Shown here: positions 33,861 to 45,316 of the stretch, piece by piece
Numbering within the stretch: position 1 is the stretch's first letter
Layout: every line of letters begins with the position of its first letter
Source of the DNA: Oreohelix idahoensis
Lineage: Eukaryota > Mollusca > Gastropoda > Stylommatophora > Oreohelicidae
Direction: 5' to 3'
DNA: 64,000 nucleotides
Assembly: GCA_024509875.1 (NCBI GenBank)
Contig: JAMPIV010000585.1
Coordinates: 558,001-622,000, forward strand
Translations under genes and position numbers: made by a program
The notes under the pieces: model-generated
Seen by the model: the letters and a program-made list of their open reading frames with translations, nothing else
Told to the model about the DNA's origin: nothing
Databases searched by the model: none

Positions 33861-36800
33861 ATGGAAGCCGTAAGGAGGCAGCCCCTCCACCATGCAAAGG
33901 CACAACAGGCCAATCACCTGTTTGCTTTAAACTATGATTACGAGCAATATAAGAGAGAAAACCGGACTGATTCTAAAGGCGATGAACTGGAACGGACTAC
34001 GACTTATGGAACTTGGAACACAAGAAGTATAAATGGGAAAGAAGAGGAGCTGATGGAAGAGATGAGGAAAGCAAAATTAGAAATCCTGGCTATTACTGAA
34101 ACAAAGAAAAAGGGACAAGGAGTCATGGATTTCGATGGCAACACGCTGTTATACAGTGGTGTACCCACATCTGAAAGAGCTAAAGGGAACGTGGGTTGCA
34201 TTGTGGCCAAAAACCAGAAAGATAGTATCAAGGGATGGAACTTTGTCTCGGAGCGCATTATGGTTGTAAAACTAAAAGAAGGAGAAACCATAGTCAACCT
34301 GGTCATAGTGTATGGGCCAAATGAGGATGAGAGAGCAGAGGTCAAGGAGGAATTCTTCGAGCTGCTTCAAAGGACAGTGGATGACTGCCTAGATGAAGTT
34401 ATCATGCTCGGAGATTTTAATGCCAGAGTTGGAAATGACCATGCTAGATGGGGTGGAGTTATCGGAAGATATGGAGAAGATACTCTCAATGACAATGGAA
34501 AGCGACTCCTTAGATTCTGCAGTGAGCAGAATCTGATCATCACAAACACAAAGTTCCCCCATAAGCGCATACATGCATACACTAGATGTGAACCAACCAG
34601 GAATGAGAAGTCAGTGATCGACTATGCCATTGTTAGGAGAAGCTCATTCAAATATGTCCGGGATGCTAGAGTCTGGAGGGGGCCAGAGATTGGAAGTGAT
34701 CACTACCTGCTAACAATCAAAAGAACAACTGAAAGAGTTGCTCAGCCTAGGAACTGCCCAACATTACGCAAGAAACCAAGTAAACGAGCGGGAGAAATGA
34801 GCATTAGGACCTACAAGCTGAAAGAGCCAGAAATTAAGACCAGATATCTGGGGCTTATTGCTGCAGCAGTGAGCAACACAGAAGAACGACCTGATGACTT
34901 GGAAACCCTCTGGAATAAATTCAAGGATATCATAAAGACAGCTGCAGCAGAAGCATGCAGTGAAGTCCGACTTGGGAACAAGAGAAAGAGGACACCTTGG
35001 TGGACAGAGGAAGTCAAAGAGAAAATAAGAGAGAAGAAAATGGCATGGAAACAATACTTAGGAGCTAAAAACACAACAGGACAGATGGAAAAATATAGAG
35101 AATATGTGACACTCAGAACAGAAGCAAAGAACAAGGTGCTAGCAGCAAAACAGAAGTCCTGGGAAGAATTTGGAGAAAAGCTAGAAAAAGATGCACAAGA
35201 AAACCAGAAATTGTTCTATAAGACCCTAAAGAACATGAGAAAGGAAAAACAATGCCCTCTCAAATTTATAAAGGACAAGCAAGGCAAATTGCTTACTGCC
35301 CCGAAGGAAGTAATGGAAAGATGGAAAGAATATTTCTCAGAACTCCTGGATGGTGAGCATGGTGAAACATCAGAAATGATAACCACTAGCACAGAAGAGA
35401 AAACCAATGATGGTGAAGATGACATAAAGATGGAAGAACTGAAGGCAGCACTGGAGAAAATCAAGATGGGCAAAGCAGCAGGGCATGATGGTATAACACC
35501 AGAAATGGTTAAGTACATGGGAGCATCAGGCGACCTATTACTCTTAAGGGTTCTACAGGCAGCGTGGTACAACAAGACCATACCAAAGGATTGGGAGATT
35601 GCCATCATAACCATAACACCAATTTTCAAAAAGGGTGACAATCGACACTGTGGAAACCATAGAGGCATATCCATTCTCAGTGTCCCTGGTAAAATCTACT
35701 CTAGAATCCTAGAGCAGAGACTCCGACGCCTAGCTGAGCCACAACTGGATGAGGTCCAGTGCGGATTCCGAGCGAACCGAAGTACTCAAGACCTAATCTT
35801 CACACTCAGACAGCTGAGTGAAAAGGCCCTTGAGTACAAGAGTGATATCCATCTTTGTTTCATAGATCTGGAAAAGGCATTTGACAGGGTCCCCTGGAGC
35901 AAACTTTGGGATTGTTTGGCAAGGAAGAACATTCCAGCACCTCTGATTCATGCTATACAGAGCTTCTACAAGTCTTGCAGAAATTATGTGAGGACAGCAA
36001 ACCATAAGTCAGAAGAGTTCAGGACCACCACTGGTGTAAGACAAGGTGATATCCTGTCACCTTACCTTTTCATACTCCTCATGGACGATGTCATTAAGGC
36101 ATGTAAGGAGAGAACAAGAAAGTATTCAGTGGGGTACTGGAAGATGAGACAGGTCTGTATTTCAGAGCTGGCATTTGCTGATGATGTTGCCCTGATTGCT
36201 AAATCAGAGGCACATCTCCAATTCACCCTGTAAGTCTGGAAGGAAGAGCTGGAGAAGAGAGGGATGGTCATAAGCAGCTCTAAAACAAAATCCATGGTGA
36301 TATCACGAGAATAAAGAAGACATCAGATTAAGCTGGGAGAACAGGTCCTGGAGCAGGTAGACCACTTTAAATACCTCGGAGCTATTATAGACCGAAAGGG
36401 AGGCATCAAAGAAGAGTTGGCCACTCGAAAAGCAGCGGCTGGGAGACTTTTTCAGGCCATAAATCGTGGATTCCTCAGCAAGAAAGAGGTTGGTAAGAAA
36501 ACGAAGATGGCTGTATACCGCTCCACCTATGTCCCAGTCTTGACATATGGATGCGAGTCGTGGGCAATGACTACAACCCACAAAAGCCAGATCCAAACCT
36601 CAGAAATGAGGTATCTGAGGAAAGTGGTTGAAGTAACAAGAAGAGACATGGTCCGCAACCAGACGATCCGTCAAGGCCTAAAATCCCATCCGCTGCAGAC
36701 CCAAATAGAACAGTCCCAACTAAGATGGTTTGGCCATGTCTGCAGAATGGGAGAAGATCGGCTACCACGACAAGCATGGGAAACAAAGAGCCAGGGATCC

Positions 36801-36968
36801 AGACCTCCAGGCCGACCCAGAGTCCGCTGGGAGGACAACATTAGACAATCTTTGAAGGACCGAGGACTAGAATGGAACCAAGCCAGGAAGAAGACAGCTG
36901 ATAGAATGGTCTGGCGCTCTCTCTTCCAAACCTCTACACCTCACGGTAGAAGGGGAACAACTAAGTAA
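33861..36968 (+). pseudogene. LINE B polyprotein: endonuclease plus reverse transcriptase
   Basis: The 790-codon frame 33861-36233 is the best-preserved LINE protein here. The apurinic-type endonuclease occupies residues ~50-290: TTYGTWNTRSINGKEEEL, AITETKKKGQG with catalytic Glu, VIVYGPNEDE, MLGDFNARVG, FPHKRIHAYTR, VIDYAIV and GSDHYLLTIK. A Lys/Glu-rich linker follows. RT begins about residue 540: KAAGHDGITPEMV, NHRGISILSVPGKIY, CGFRANRSTQDL, FIDLEKAFDRVPW, TTGVRQGDILSPYLF and ELAFADDVALIAKS. A stop at 36231 and another near 36312 interrupt it. The C-terminal part continues in phase pieces to 36968 (FGHVCRMGEDRLPRQAW, WRSLF). RTE-like order, no RNase H. Two point stops would make it inactive although the rest is intact. 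Confidence 0.93.
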
Positions 36969-36977
36969 GTAAGTAAG

Positions 36978-37566
36978 CTATTATTGACCGAAAGGGAGGC
37001 ATCAAAGAAGAGTTGGCCACTCGAAAAGCAGCAGCTGGGAGACTTTTTCAGGCCATAAATCGAGGATTCCTCAGCAAGAGAGAGGTTGGTAAGAAAACGA
37101 AGATGGCTGTATACCGCTCCATCTATGTCCCAGTCTTGACATATGGATGCGAGTCATGGGCAATGACTACAACCCACAAAAGCCAGATCCAAACCTCAGA
37201 AATGAGGTATCTGAGGAAGGTGGTTGAAGTAACAAGAAGAGACATGGTACGCAACCAGACGATACGTCAAGGCCTTAAATCCCACCCCCTGCAGACCCAA
37301 GTAGAACAGTCCCAACTAAGATGGCCATGTCTGCAGAATGGGAGAAGATCGGCTTCCACGACAAGCATGGGAAACAAAGAGCCAAGGATCCAGACCCCCA
37401 GGATGACCCAGAGTCCGCTGGGAGGACAACATTAGACAATCTTTGAAGGACCGAGGACTAGAATGGAACCAGGCCAGGAGGAAGACAGCCGATAGGATAG
37501 TCTGGTGCTCTCTCTTCCAAACCTCTACACCTCACGTAGAAGGGGAACGACTAAGTAAGTAAGTAA
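36978..37566 (+). pseudogene. Second LINE B 3' fragment in tandem
   Basis: Codes from DRKGGIKEELATRKAAAGR through TYGCESWAMTTTHKSQIQ to the tail, about 97% like the first copy. One deletion near 37322 removes the 'tggtttggccatg' duplication point and shifts the frame after SQLRW. Ends in aagtaagtaagt. Confidence 0.9.
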
Positions 37567-37990
37567 GTCGTTTTATTATAAATATGCCGGAGAGGGTCTC
37601 CGTGGGCAAAGTAGACTCTAGGGGATAGTCCAACAACACGAATCAGCATAACTGCAGTGAGCTGAGAAACACCTCCTTCACAAATATGCATTTTATTTAA
37701 CTTGACACAAAGCTCCATGAAATCAGTTCTCGCCAGAAGGCAAATGCAGTAATTAGTAGTAGTCCAGCACGTTCACTGTCAAATGCTGGTCAATGGCAAT
37801 CATATAAACTTTATTATTCATCGTCCACTGGACATCTTTATGAATAGGCATACGAATCTTGCATCTAGTAAACCAGGGATACCTCAACTAAGTATATTGA
37901 TGTCCTGGTGATGGAATGATGCAGGAAAAACACAGTGTACTGCAGGAGCTCAATACATATACATCCGTTCACATTCAAACACAGGCCACA

Positions 37991-38003
37991 TCTCCCTTCT
38001 AGA
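37991..38003 (-). promoter_or_regulatory. Candidate polypurine tract
   Basis: The minus strand reads TCTAGAAGGGAGA immediately before TGTGG, the usual primer for plus-strand DNA synthesis next to a 3' LTR. Confidence 0.5.
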
Positions 38004-39160
38004 CGATCACCTCACTTCTGCTTCAAAGTTCGTGTCTGCCCATACATCATATCGGCATGACGTCACTTCCTTTATTAATAAGTAAGTCCGTATAAAATTA
38101 TCAGAAAATAGGTACACAAAGGGATTTTTCATTTTGTTTTTACAGTGTCTTTGTTTATAGATCTTAATGGATCTCTTTAAGTCATGAAATTTCCTTTTTA
38201 AATTTTAAAAATCGGACATCAAACAACGGAGTCACAGCATTTCAAAATTGTGGGGAATTGCAAAATTTTTCAAACATCTTCGCACCGAACAAATTGCCCA
38301 ACTTTGTACAATCATAACTACAGTCAACAAACACTTCCTAAGTCAATAATGCTTTTTGTACAAAGTCATACAAGTCCTTATTGCAGAAAAGAAACATGGG
38401 AAGTACAACAGATCAATTAAATGAATTATGGTCCATCAAATTTGACAAAAAATACAATTTCAAGTCTCATTGTTGTGCTTGCAAAGTGCAAATATGCATT
38501 TTCATGCACTCATAAATCAAAAACTACACATAGGAAAGCTATAAGATTTATTGACCTTAAAGAGAGCATTATATCCATGATGCTTAATTTTTTTGAGCCA
38601 CATGAAATACTGAATACTATAAAACTGCATTATGTGAAAATGGATCAAAGGCTAAATTTGCAGTTCGGAAGAAAAATCTCACAAAATTCCAAATGTTGTC
38701 ATAAAATCATGAATATTGCAGCTATATAGCTGAAAACTTCCATATTTATGTAATTTGAGTTGTAAAATTCAAATTGATGGTTATTTTCTTGATTGAAACA
38801 ATCTTTACTGCTTAAAATTTGATTTTTAGAAACAAAGAAACATTACATATTAATGTTAGACCAAGTTTTGTAAGTGGTTCTGGTATTACATCAAAAGATA
38901 ATTGTGTGTTCAGAAAAATCATTATATTAATTATACAGTAGATTGTAAGTCTCTCTTTTACATGGATTATGTCATTTCTGTCTTTTATGTTTGTAATTGT
39001 AAAATCAACTCAAAACCTGTAGAGGCTTCTAGGAAAGCTTCAACTACATAGGAGCCTACTGATTTTTAACATCAGAGAATGATGAGAGGAAACAATATGA
39101 TTTATAAACTTTACACAACAAGACGTACTAGCTCCCATGTTGCATTTTCCCCCGAGTCCT
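38004..39160. other. Non-coding 3' flank of the small spliced gene
   Basis: AT-rich. The + strand open frame 38421-38729 has no supporting motif or codon bias and I do not call it. A variant polyadenylation-like TATAAATC occurs on the minus strand near 39105. No other features. Confidence 0.45.
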
Positions 39161-39819
39161 TCAATAGTCTGTCACAGTAGAAATCGGTGGCAGAGCCGGA
39201 CGTCTGCCTCTTCCTGTCACTGAAAAATATGCTCGCAATGCATCATAATGATCGTCCCCTGAAATATATTGAGAAAAAAAAAGTTAATTAAGCGAGAGAA
39301 GCAATTTTATTTAATTTTATTAACATTTACAAATGTGTTGCACTAGCAGGCTAAATTCTAAACATGACCTTTGACATCCATAACTAGAATAAGAACGATT
39401 TATCGAAATGAGGTCAGCGACTTCACACGCTGTTAGATTCTTAAATGTGATACCGAATGTTTAGAAAATGGTGATGGTCCGATAAAACAACCCAATAGGT
39501 ACATTAATAACAATACCTCCCCGCCCAATTGCTTTAAAAAATGTAAAACTTTCTGTCTAAATGTGTGAATCGAGCAGTCACATTTGGCTGTTCTTCTACT
39601 AATACACCCCTCCCTCCGTCACATGCCATTTCTATATTGCAAATAAACAACATAGGTCTGAAATGAATAGAAATAAAACAAAGTTCAAAACTTACTCAGA
39701 ACACATATTGGGTCGACTTCCATTGGTGAAACTTTCAATTCAGCGCCTGCGTCATTTCGTGCTGTGTCCCATACAGCCAGCCCATCGTTATCGGGATTGT
39801 CAATTGGAACAGCCGCCAT
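39161..39819 (-). CDS. Two-exon gene for a 73-residue protein, function unknown
   Basis: Exon 1 is 39819-39696: ATG at 39819, context cgcaATGGCGG, 41 codons plus one base. Exon 2 is 39258-39161, ending TGA. The donor is A|GTAAGT and the acceptor follows a T-rich tract (ttttctcaatatatttcag), so splicing joins the frame cleanly at an Arg codon. The N-terminal half is acidic (MAAVPIDNPDNDGLAVWDTA, then KVSPMEVDPICV). The C-terminal half reads DDHYDALRAYFSV, GRGRRPALPP and STVTDY. No signal peptide or membrane segment. The 5' flank to ~40200 is richer in CpG than its surroundings, like a promoter. Neighbours are all transposon. I do not recognise the family. It looks like a real cellular gene rather than noise because ATG context, both splice sites and the frame agree. 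It lies, same strand, between pol and the 3' LTR of the retroelement. Confidence 0.62.
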
Positions 39820-40500
39820 TGCGTTTCCACGCTGAGAAAGGTCGGAGGTGTTCTACTTTAACGTTCGTTCGCTCTTTCCTCAAATAACTGTTATGGTTAA
39901 AACTTTGATACGATTTTAGCAGAATGGTTGCTCGTTTGTTTGATGTAACACGAGTGTAGGTAGGCCTCCCAGATGTGTATTAAAATCCAAACTTTCTCAT
40001 TCACTTCGAATTTACGATATCTTCCTATAAAAAATCTGTGCCTCGTGTTACATGTGCGTAAACCTCAGTTTCCGCTCTTCTCATTGGTGAAAACCGTATT
40101 AGTGTAGCATTTTTGAGGACATAGCGCCGACGCTTTGAATGAGGTGGGGTCCTTTCAGGGAATTTCGCTCTCTTGAGCGCCAGTCAGCCAGCGCACGGCA
40201 AGAGTGGTTTTATTGTGTTTTATTTTGTTGTCTCACTCAATTTCAATGACACGCAGAAAGTTACAATTGACATATTATGAAAGAAGAAAGATCAAGGGAC
40301 CAGAAGATATAATTTTTATTTAGAAAAGGCAAATTAATTACTAGGCAGAGCGAGGTTGAAAAGGGCACAAACTGGGCCTCGCTTGCGCGTCACAGAATTT
40401 TTCGACCGCGGTGAAGCGGTAGTTTGTGGTACCTACAGAAAAGGAACCCCGGCGAGCCAACTATTATACCGACATACTCGTTATGAATTTTAATCATAAC
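39820..40500 (-). promoter_or_regulatory. CpG-richer 5' flank of the 73-residue gene
   Basis: 40110-40200 and 40340-40460 contain many CG dinucleotides (agcgccgacgc, gcgcacggc, cgaccgcgg, ccccggcgag) in an otherwise AT-rich area. This fits a promoter or 5'UTR. A short + strand ATG frame near 40250 (MTRRKLQLTYYERRKIKG, then stop) is noted but not called. Confidence 0.35.
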
Positions 40501-40504
40501 ATCA

Positions 40505-40518
40505 CTCCTCCCCCGCAA
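40505..40518 (-). promoter_or_regulatory. Alternative polypurine tract
   Basis: The minus strand reads GCGGGGGAGGAG followed by TGATGTTATGA, another textbook purine-tract/LTR-start junction. If this is the true 3' LTR edge of the pol element, the spliced gene would lie outside it. I could not find the matching second LTR. Confidence 0.35.
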
Positions 40519-41574
40519 AAATAATGAAAACAAAGTTTTCATTATTTCCGTGGTGTGAGTATAACATCACCAGAGTGAAATATGGTAACATCAAATTTCA
40601 CTGTAAGTAAGAATCAGCATAGCACCCAGGTTTCTGCCATAAGGTAGGCAATTTAACACTAAAAGTGTGGACCTATGGTTTTTAAGACCATAGCCAATGT
40701 CTACTTACGGACAAATTCCTTTTAACAGCAATGTGAGGTCGCCATAACTAAGAGTTCCAACATATTAAAAAATGATGGTAGCAGTACATGCACTCACATA
40801 CCTCACACCATCCAATAACACCTATCTGTCAAGTGCAGTATCAGTTGTCAAATAGTCAACTTATTGATCAACAGCACTAATGCAAAGCATTATAGAATAT
40901 ACACATTTTCATCAGCGTAAATAGATGAATTAGGCAGACAATCATATTAGTAAAGTGAATGAATGCAACATCATATGCTAAAAGATTAAAGTCATATGTA
41001 CACCTTAAGTACATGTCATAAAAAGTATACTGTGGTGTCAATTTTAAAAAATGTTATTTTGAACATGACGAAGTTGTGTGTCCAATCAGGTAAGAATGCG
41101 CTGATGTAAGGTACAAATTGCAAATAGTTGTGAGAACCATTAAAATGTTCAATTATATAATTAGTGTGAGTGCATTAATGCCTTGTGTCAAGACAGAATC
41201 TCATCCCGATAATTCAAACTAATCAACAGCTAATTAAAGCACTGTAATTTAAAGTAACAATGTCATCCGTACTAGTGGAATAATAACCAACTAAAGTACA
41301 GAGAAAATATTTATAATCGAGCACAAAGTTCTTGTACATGATTCTCTGCTATATTATAGTATACGTTCCTTTATAAGTTCACGTTAAACAACAATGTTCA
41401 ATGTCCAACCTGATACAGAATAATGATCGCATGTCAAGATGTTTCTAGTTATGTCCCTTTGTCCATGAGAGGCATCATTGAGTTAAGTCCCTTAATATAC
41501 AGAAGCTGTTCTGACAATAGCATAAATCACTTTTTGCATTTAAATGATTCAAATGTCACATTATTCCTAGACCA
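40519..41574. other. Non-coding, AT-rich
   Basis: No supported exon. Likely 3' untranslated part of the retroelement, between the end of pol and the purine tract. Confidence 0.45.
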
Positions 41575-42264
41575 TCAATGAATGTGTGTCATTTTGCACA
41601 TAAACCGTGTATGTAAACTGTTCATAAGGTCCAAGACATCTATGTGATGAGCTGAGTAAAAACGAGCTACAACCTGAAATTGACGATCACAGAATTCATC
41701 ATCATCATGTGCTGAGTGAACATGTTCAATACCTGTGAGCACTGTCAAGAGAGTCACTGATCGATTTACTTCAATTTTTGATGAAAAAATTAAGATAGTC
41801 ATCAGGCTGCATTTGCAGTGTTGTTAGCTGACAGTGGGTCTTTCATGCAACGTGATAACACATCTGCGATCACGTTCTGACTGCCTTTGATGGCACAAAT
41901 GTCAATATTCGTAGGGCTGGAGCGCAAGGGATGCTCTGGCAGCTTTCTCGTTACGAAATTTTGCAGTTTTAAGATAGGACAATGCCCGCTGATCTGTCTC
42001 CAAGACGAATTTGGCACTAATAAGATAGCATTGCAATTTTGCAAAACAATACACCACAGCGAGTAACTCCCGCTCAACGATGGGGTATTTCTTTTCTTTA
42101 GGTGTCAATTTACGACTGACATACAGAATTGGATGTAGACAATCATCAACTTCCTGCAAAAGCATACCACCGATCCCTGAACCAAAGGCATTGACTCTAA
42201 GGATAAAAGGAAATCGAGTATCAGGCAATCTTAAAATTGGTGATTTGGAGAAATAACATTTCAA
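41575..42264 (-). pseudogene. Gmr1-like element: RNase H
   Basis: The frame 42264-41902 reads SPILRLPDTRFPFILRVNAF (the usual catalytic Asp position reads Asn, so activity is doubtful), GSGIGGMLLQ, YVSRKLTPKEKKYPIVEREL with the Glu, and LETDQRALSYL with an Asp. A frameshift then moves to 42077-41802, which ends GSQNVIADVLSRCM, the conserved gypsy RNase H end (ADxLSR). Downstream of RT on the same strand, with nothing of integrase type after it. The last 75 codons to 41575 are unrecognised. Confidence 0.82.
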
Positions 42265-42434
42265 TAAATTTAATGACTCATTACAAGAATGTGTCCAAAC
42301 AATCTCATTTGGAGAATTCTTTCTTAATAACGAAGACAGAACTGAAGTAATTTCTGAAACATTAGGTAGGAATTCTCTATAGAATCCTACAAGACCTAAA
42401 AGACTGCGAACCTGTTTTTTTGTCCTAGGAATTT

Positions 42435-43184
42435 CTAGATTATGGATCCTGGAGATAGGGAATCCTCAGGCTTAAGAAAACCGCCTCCTACTTTGTAACC
42501 AAGAAAGGAAATTTCAGTGAATCCTATTTTAGTTTTCGAAGGTCTAGCAGTAAGATGATGGAGACGAAGAGTAGTCAACAAAGTTTGAATTCCAAGAACA
42601 TGTTCTTCCCGAGATTGATGAAACAGGCAGATATCATCAATATAGGTGATGATGGCATCACGACTAGAGAAAATTTTTCGCATCATATGAACAAAGGTCG
42701 CAGGAGCGGTGACGAGACCAAAAGACATAAAATTAAACTGGAACAATCCCAAAGGTGTAGCGAAAGCAATATAAGGTTTTGCTCTGTCCGACAAGGGGAC
42801 TTGCCAATACCCTTTAGATAAATCAAATTTACTGAAAAAGGTAGCTATAGATAGTCTATCCAATAAAGAATCTAACAAAGGCAGAGGCTCAGCATCCGAG
42901 ATAGTCAAAGCATTCAAACGCCTAAAATCAATGCAAATCCAAATAGATTTGTCTTTCTTTCCAATCAAAACAATAGGAAAACTGTATGGAGATTGAGAAG
43001 GAGAAATTATGTTTGATTTTATCATATCCTCTATTTCTTTTTGTACTTGTGATTGAAAATGTACAGGGATAGGATAAGGTTTAAGCTTGATTGGTCTGAA
43101 ATCAGTAAGAAGAATATCATGTTCAATGATATTTGTACACCCAGGAATATCCGTGAGCACGTCAGGAAAAGATTTTAGTAACAA
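42435..43184 (-). pseudogene. Gmr1-like element: reverse transcriptase
   Basis: 249 open codons of gypsy-class RT. EHDILLTDFRPIKLKPYPIP is near the N-terminus, then IKSNIISPSQSPYSFPIVLI, IDFRRLNALTISDAEPLP, FFSKFDLSKGYWQVPLS with the first Asp, and FQFNFMSFGLVTAPATF. ITYIDDICLFHQS carries the YxDD active site, with ARPSKTKIGFTEISFLGYKV after it. The palm is almost intact. It lies directly 3' of the integrase C-terminal domain, the reverse of ordinary gypsy elements. A frame change follows near 42440. Confidence 0.9.
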
Positions 43185-43232
43185 AGAAATCTGATCTTTC
43201 TGATATGGAGCAAGAGTTGGCGAAATATCTCT

Positions 43233-44529
43233 TCAAGTCTCTGTAGATGAAAGAGGTAAAGTAGATAGAGACAAAAGAGGCTCAGAAATATTAGGTAATT
43301 CAGACAACTCTTCCTGTATGACAGCTAAGGAAGAGTGACGGTCAATAGGCTCGTCGATAGCCTCAATAACTGGTTTAAGATGTGGAGGACGAGAGTGAAA
43401 TTGTTGAAGCATGTTGAAATGAAAGGTTTTTTCCTTTCCTTTAATAGATATAGTATAGTAAACATCTGACAATCTTTCAAGTACAGTATATGGTCCTCTC
43501 CAAGAAATAAGTAATTTAATGTCCTTATTGGGTAACAATACATAGGCCTCATCACCCAGCCATAATTGGTGCAGTTTTCTGTTTTGATTAACAAATAATC
43601 TTGCCTTAAGTTTAGCTTGTTCTGATGCTTCGATAATTTTCTTTCTTAAGTTAACCATGTATTGGTAGGAGGTTTGAACATTCTCAGGCTTGTCAGCTCC
43701 AACCAATAACTGTTTCAATATGGACATAGGTCCTCTTGACTTGGCACTGAATACTTATTCAAACGGCGCAAATTCAGTATGTTCATTCAGTATCTCCCAA
43801 TAAGCGAACAATACCGCTGGGAGTACTGTATCCCAATCCTGTGGGTATTTCACAGTTACTTTGCCTAGCATTTGTTTAAGACAGCGATTGAGCCTCTCAA
43901 TTTTCCCGTTCAAAATGGGGTGATAGACACTACTGAGAGATCTATCTATCTCAAACTCTCTCATAACCTGAGTCATAACGTCAGAAACAAACTGAGTTCC
44001 CAGATCTGATATGTTTTCCAGAAAACCCAATCGACTAAAAATTAAAAATAGTGCGTCTGCAATATCTGTAGTAGATATTGTTTTCAGAGGAATAGCCTCT
44101 GGCCAGTGCGTGCACATATCAATGCATGTTAGCACATAACAATGACCTCTAGCTGAGGTGACTGGTAGTGGACATATAAAGTCAATTGCCATTTTTGCGA
44201 ATGGACGCAAAGATATGTCTGAAGCCTGGATAGGTGCATTATGCTTGGGGCATTTTACTGCCACATCTTGACAAGTTTTGCATGTGCGACAAATGATTTT
44301 TTACATCCCTTGTCACCCCAGGCCAAAAGAAATGAGACAAAACCCTCTGTTTTGTCCTGGCAATCCCTAAATGTCCTGCACAATTAACATCATGAGCATG
44401 CTGTAAAACAAATGGGCAGAAACTAATAGGCACAATAATTTGTTTTTTTAGTGATGTTGAATCTTGGAAATTCCAAATCAAGATCCCATTCTTGATTGTA
44501 TACCAGTGTAACAAATTATCATTAAACAC
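43233..44529 (-). pseudogene. Gmr1-like element: integrase
   Basis: Three consecutive minus-strand frames. 44529-44239 has the N-terminal zinc-binding part (HAHDVNCAGHLGIARTKQRV, HFFWPGVTRDV). 44264-43755 has the catalytic core: MAIDFICPLP with first Asp, THWPEAIPLK, LGTQFVSDVM with second Asp, and HPILNGKIERLNRCLKQML with the Glu. 43727-43233 is the C-terminal GPY/F-like domain (LWLGDEAYVLLPN, LISWRGPYTVLERLSDVYYT, FHFNMLQQFHSRP). Two frameshifts and one lost cysteine pair (HMQNLSRCG) show it is inactive. It precedes RT by about 50 bp, the key oddity of this element. Confidence 0.9.
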
Positions 44530-44536
44530 TACATCA

Positions 44537-45059
44537 TCAGACTTGGCAACCTGAAAAAATTTTTTTTAATGAATCATCTTCATTTTGCATCTGTATGAAT
44601 GATTCTTTGTCAATAAGTTCAACGTGTAAATCATCCTCATCTGTCCCCTCCTTATCCGACATCTCCCCATTAGTCACCACCTCTTCAGTCACCCTCTCAT
44701 CAGTCATCTCATCATCAATCACCTCCACAATTTGAACCTGTTCTTTCAACTCTGCACGAGACTGAGCTCTGGTAGTGACAGCATTTGCCGTAAGCAAATG
44801 TTGCTGCTCCCATTTTAAAATATCATTATTAGTGCATTCTTGAAGTCCAGGGTTATTGCATTGATTGGTTTGTCCAACAGCACACGAGAGTCCTTCCTGT
44901 AAAATAAGGGGTATCTAAAAATACTTCCGCAGTTTGATAATATTCAACTGTGCCCCCGAATGTGATGCACGTCCACACTACATGCATTTGCATTAGAAGC
45001 AACATTGTTATTTTGGACATTGTGAACTGTATTATTGTCACTTTGATGCACAACTGCAT
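44537..45059 (-). pseudogene. Gmr1-like element: protease remnant and acidic linker
   Basis: 45059-44853 includes AEVFLDTPYFTGRTLVCCWT, resembling the segment downstream of the aspartic protease in related gag-pol proteins. 44797-44537 is a Glu/Asp-rich linker (VIDDEMTDERVTEEVVTNGE) leading into LIDKESFIQMQNEDDSLKKI just before the integrase. The DTG/DSG active site itself is not clear. Confidence 0.5.
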
Positions 45060-45316
45060 TGGAACGTTCAGAATATCTAGAATGTTGAAAGTTATTTTTC
45101 TGTTGAGAACTCCTGTTGTTGTAATTATTTACATTGTTTCCATAGAATGATCTGTGTTCTCTGTTTGATTGGAAATTGTATCTACCTCTGTTCTAATCCC
45201 TGCTAGGTCTGAAAGATGATTGTTGAGGCATATATCCATCATCATAAATTCCTTTGAGGTTGTTGTGACCTATTGTTAAAATTATACCTCCCTCTGAAAG
45301 ATCCAGTATTATTATC

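Larger units (their letters stand above)
33807..37566 (+). mobile_element. LINE family B, near full length, fused to a second 3' copy
   Basis: A 12-bp duplication GTCGTTTTATTA (33795-33806 and 37567-37578) encloses the whole block. The first copy runs 33807-36977 and ends in (AAGT)n. A second, 5'-truncated copy (36978-37566) follows at once, starting at the GAIIDRKGG codons and ending in its own (AAGT)n. No separate duplication lies between the two. The 5' end is GC-richer (cctatgccggtcccaagcccggatg). It sits inside the LTR of the Gmr1-like element. Confidence 0.93.
33787..37990 (-). repeat. 3' LTR of the Gmr1-like element, split by LINE B
   Basis: Left piece 33787-33806 and right piece 37567-37990; together about 430 bp after removing LINE B and one copy of its target duplication. 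On the minus strand it begins TGTGGCCTGTG after the purine tract and ends GACATGCATCA, i.e. TG...CA. The part 37579-37848 is matched by 47537-47798. Confidence 0.7.

Noticed and set aside
38421..38729. 102-codon open frame on the + strand
   Set aside because: Lys/Ser/Ile-rich in AT-rich DNA, no motif, no splice support; likely chance.
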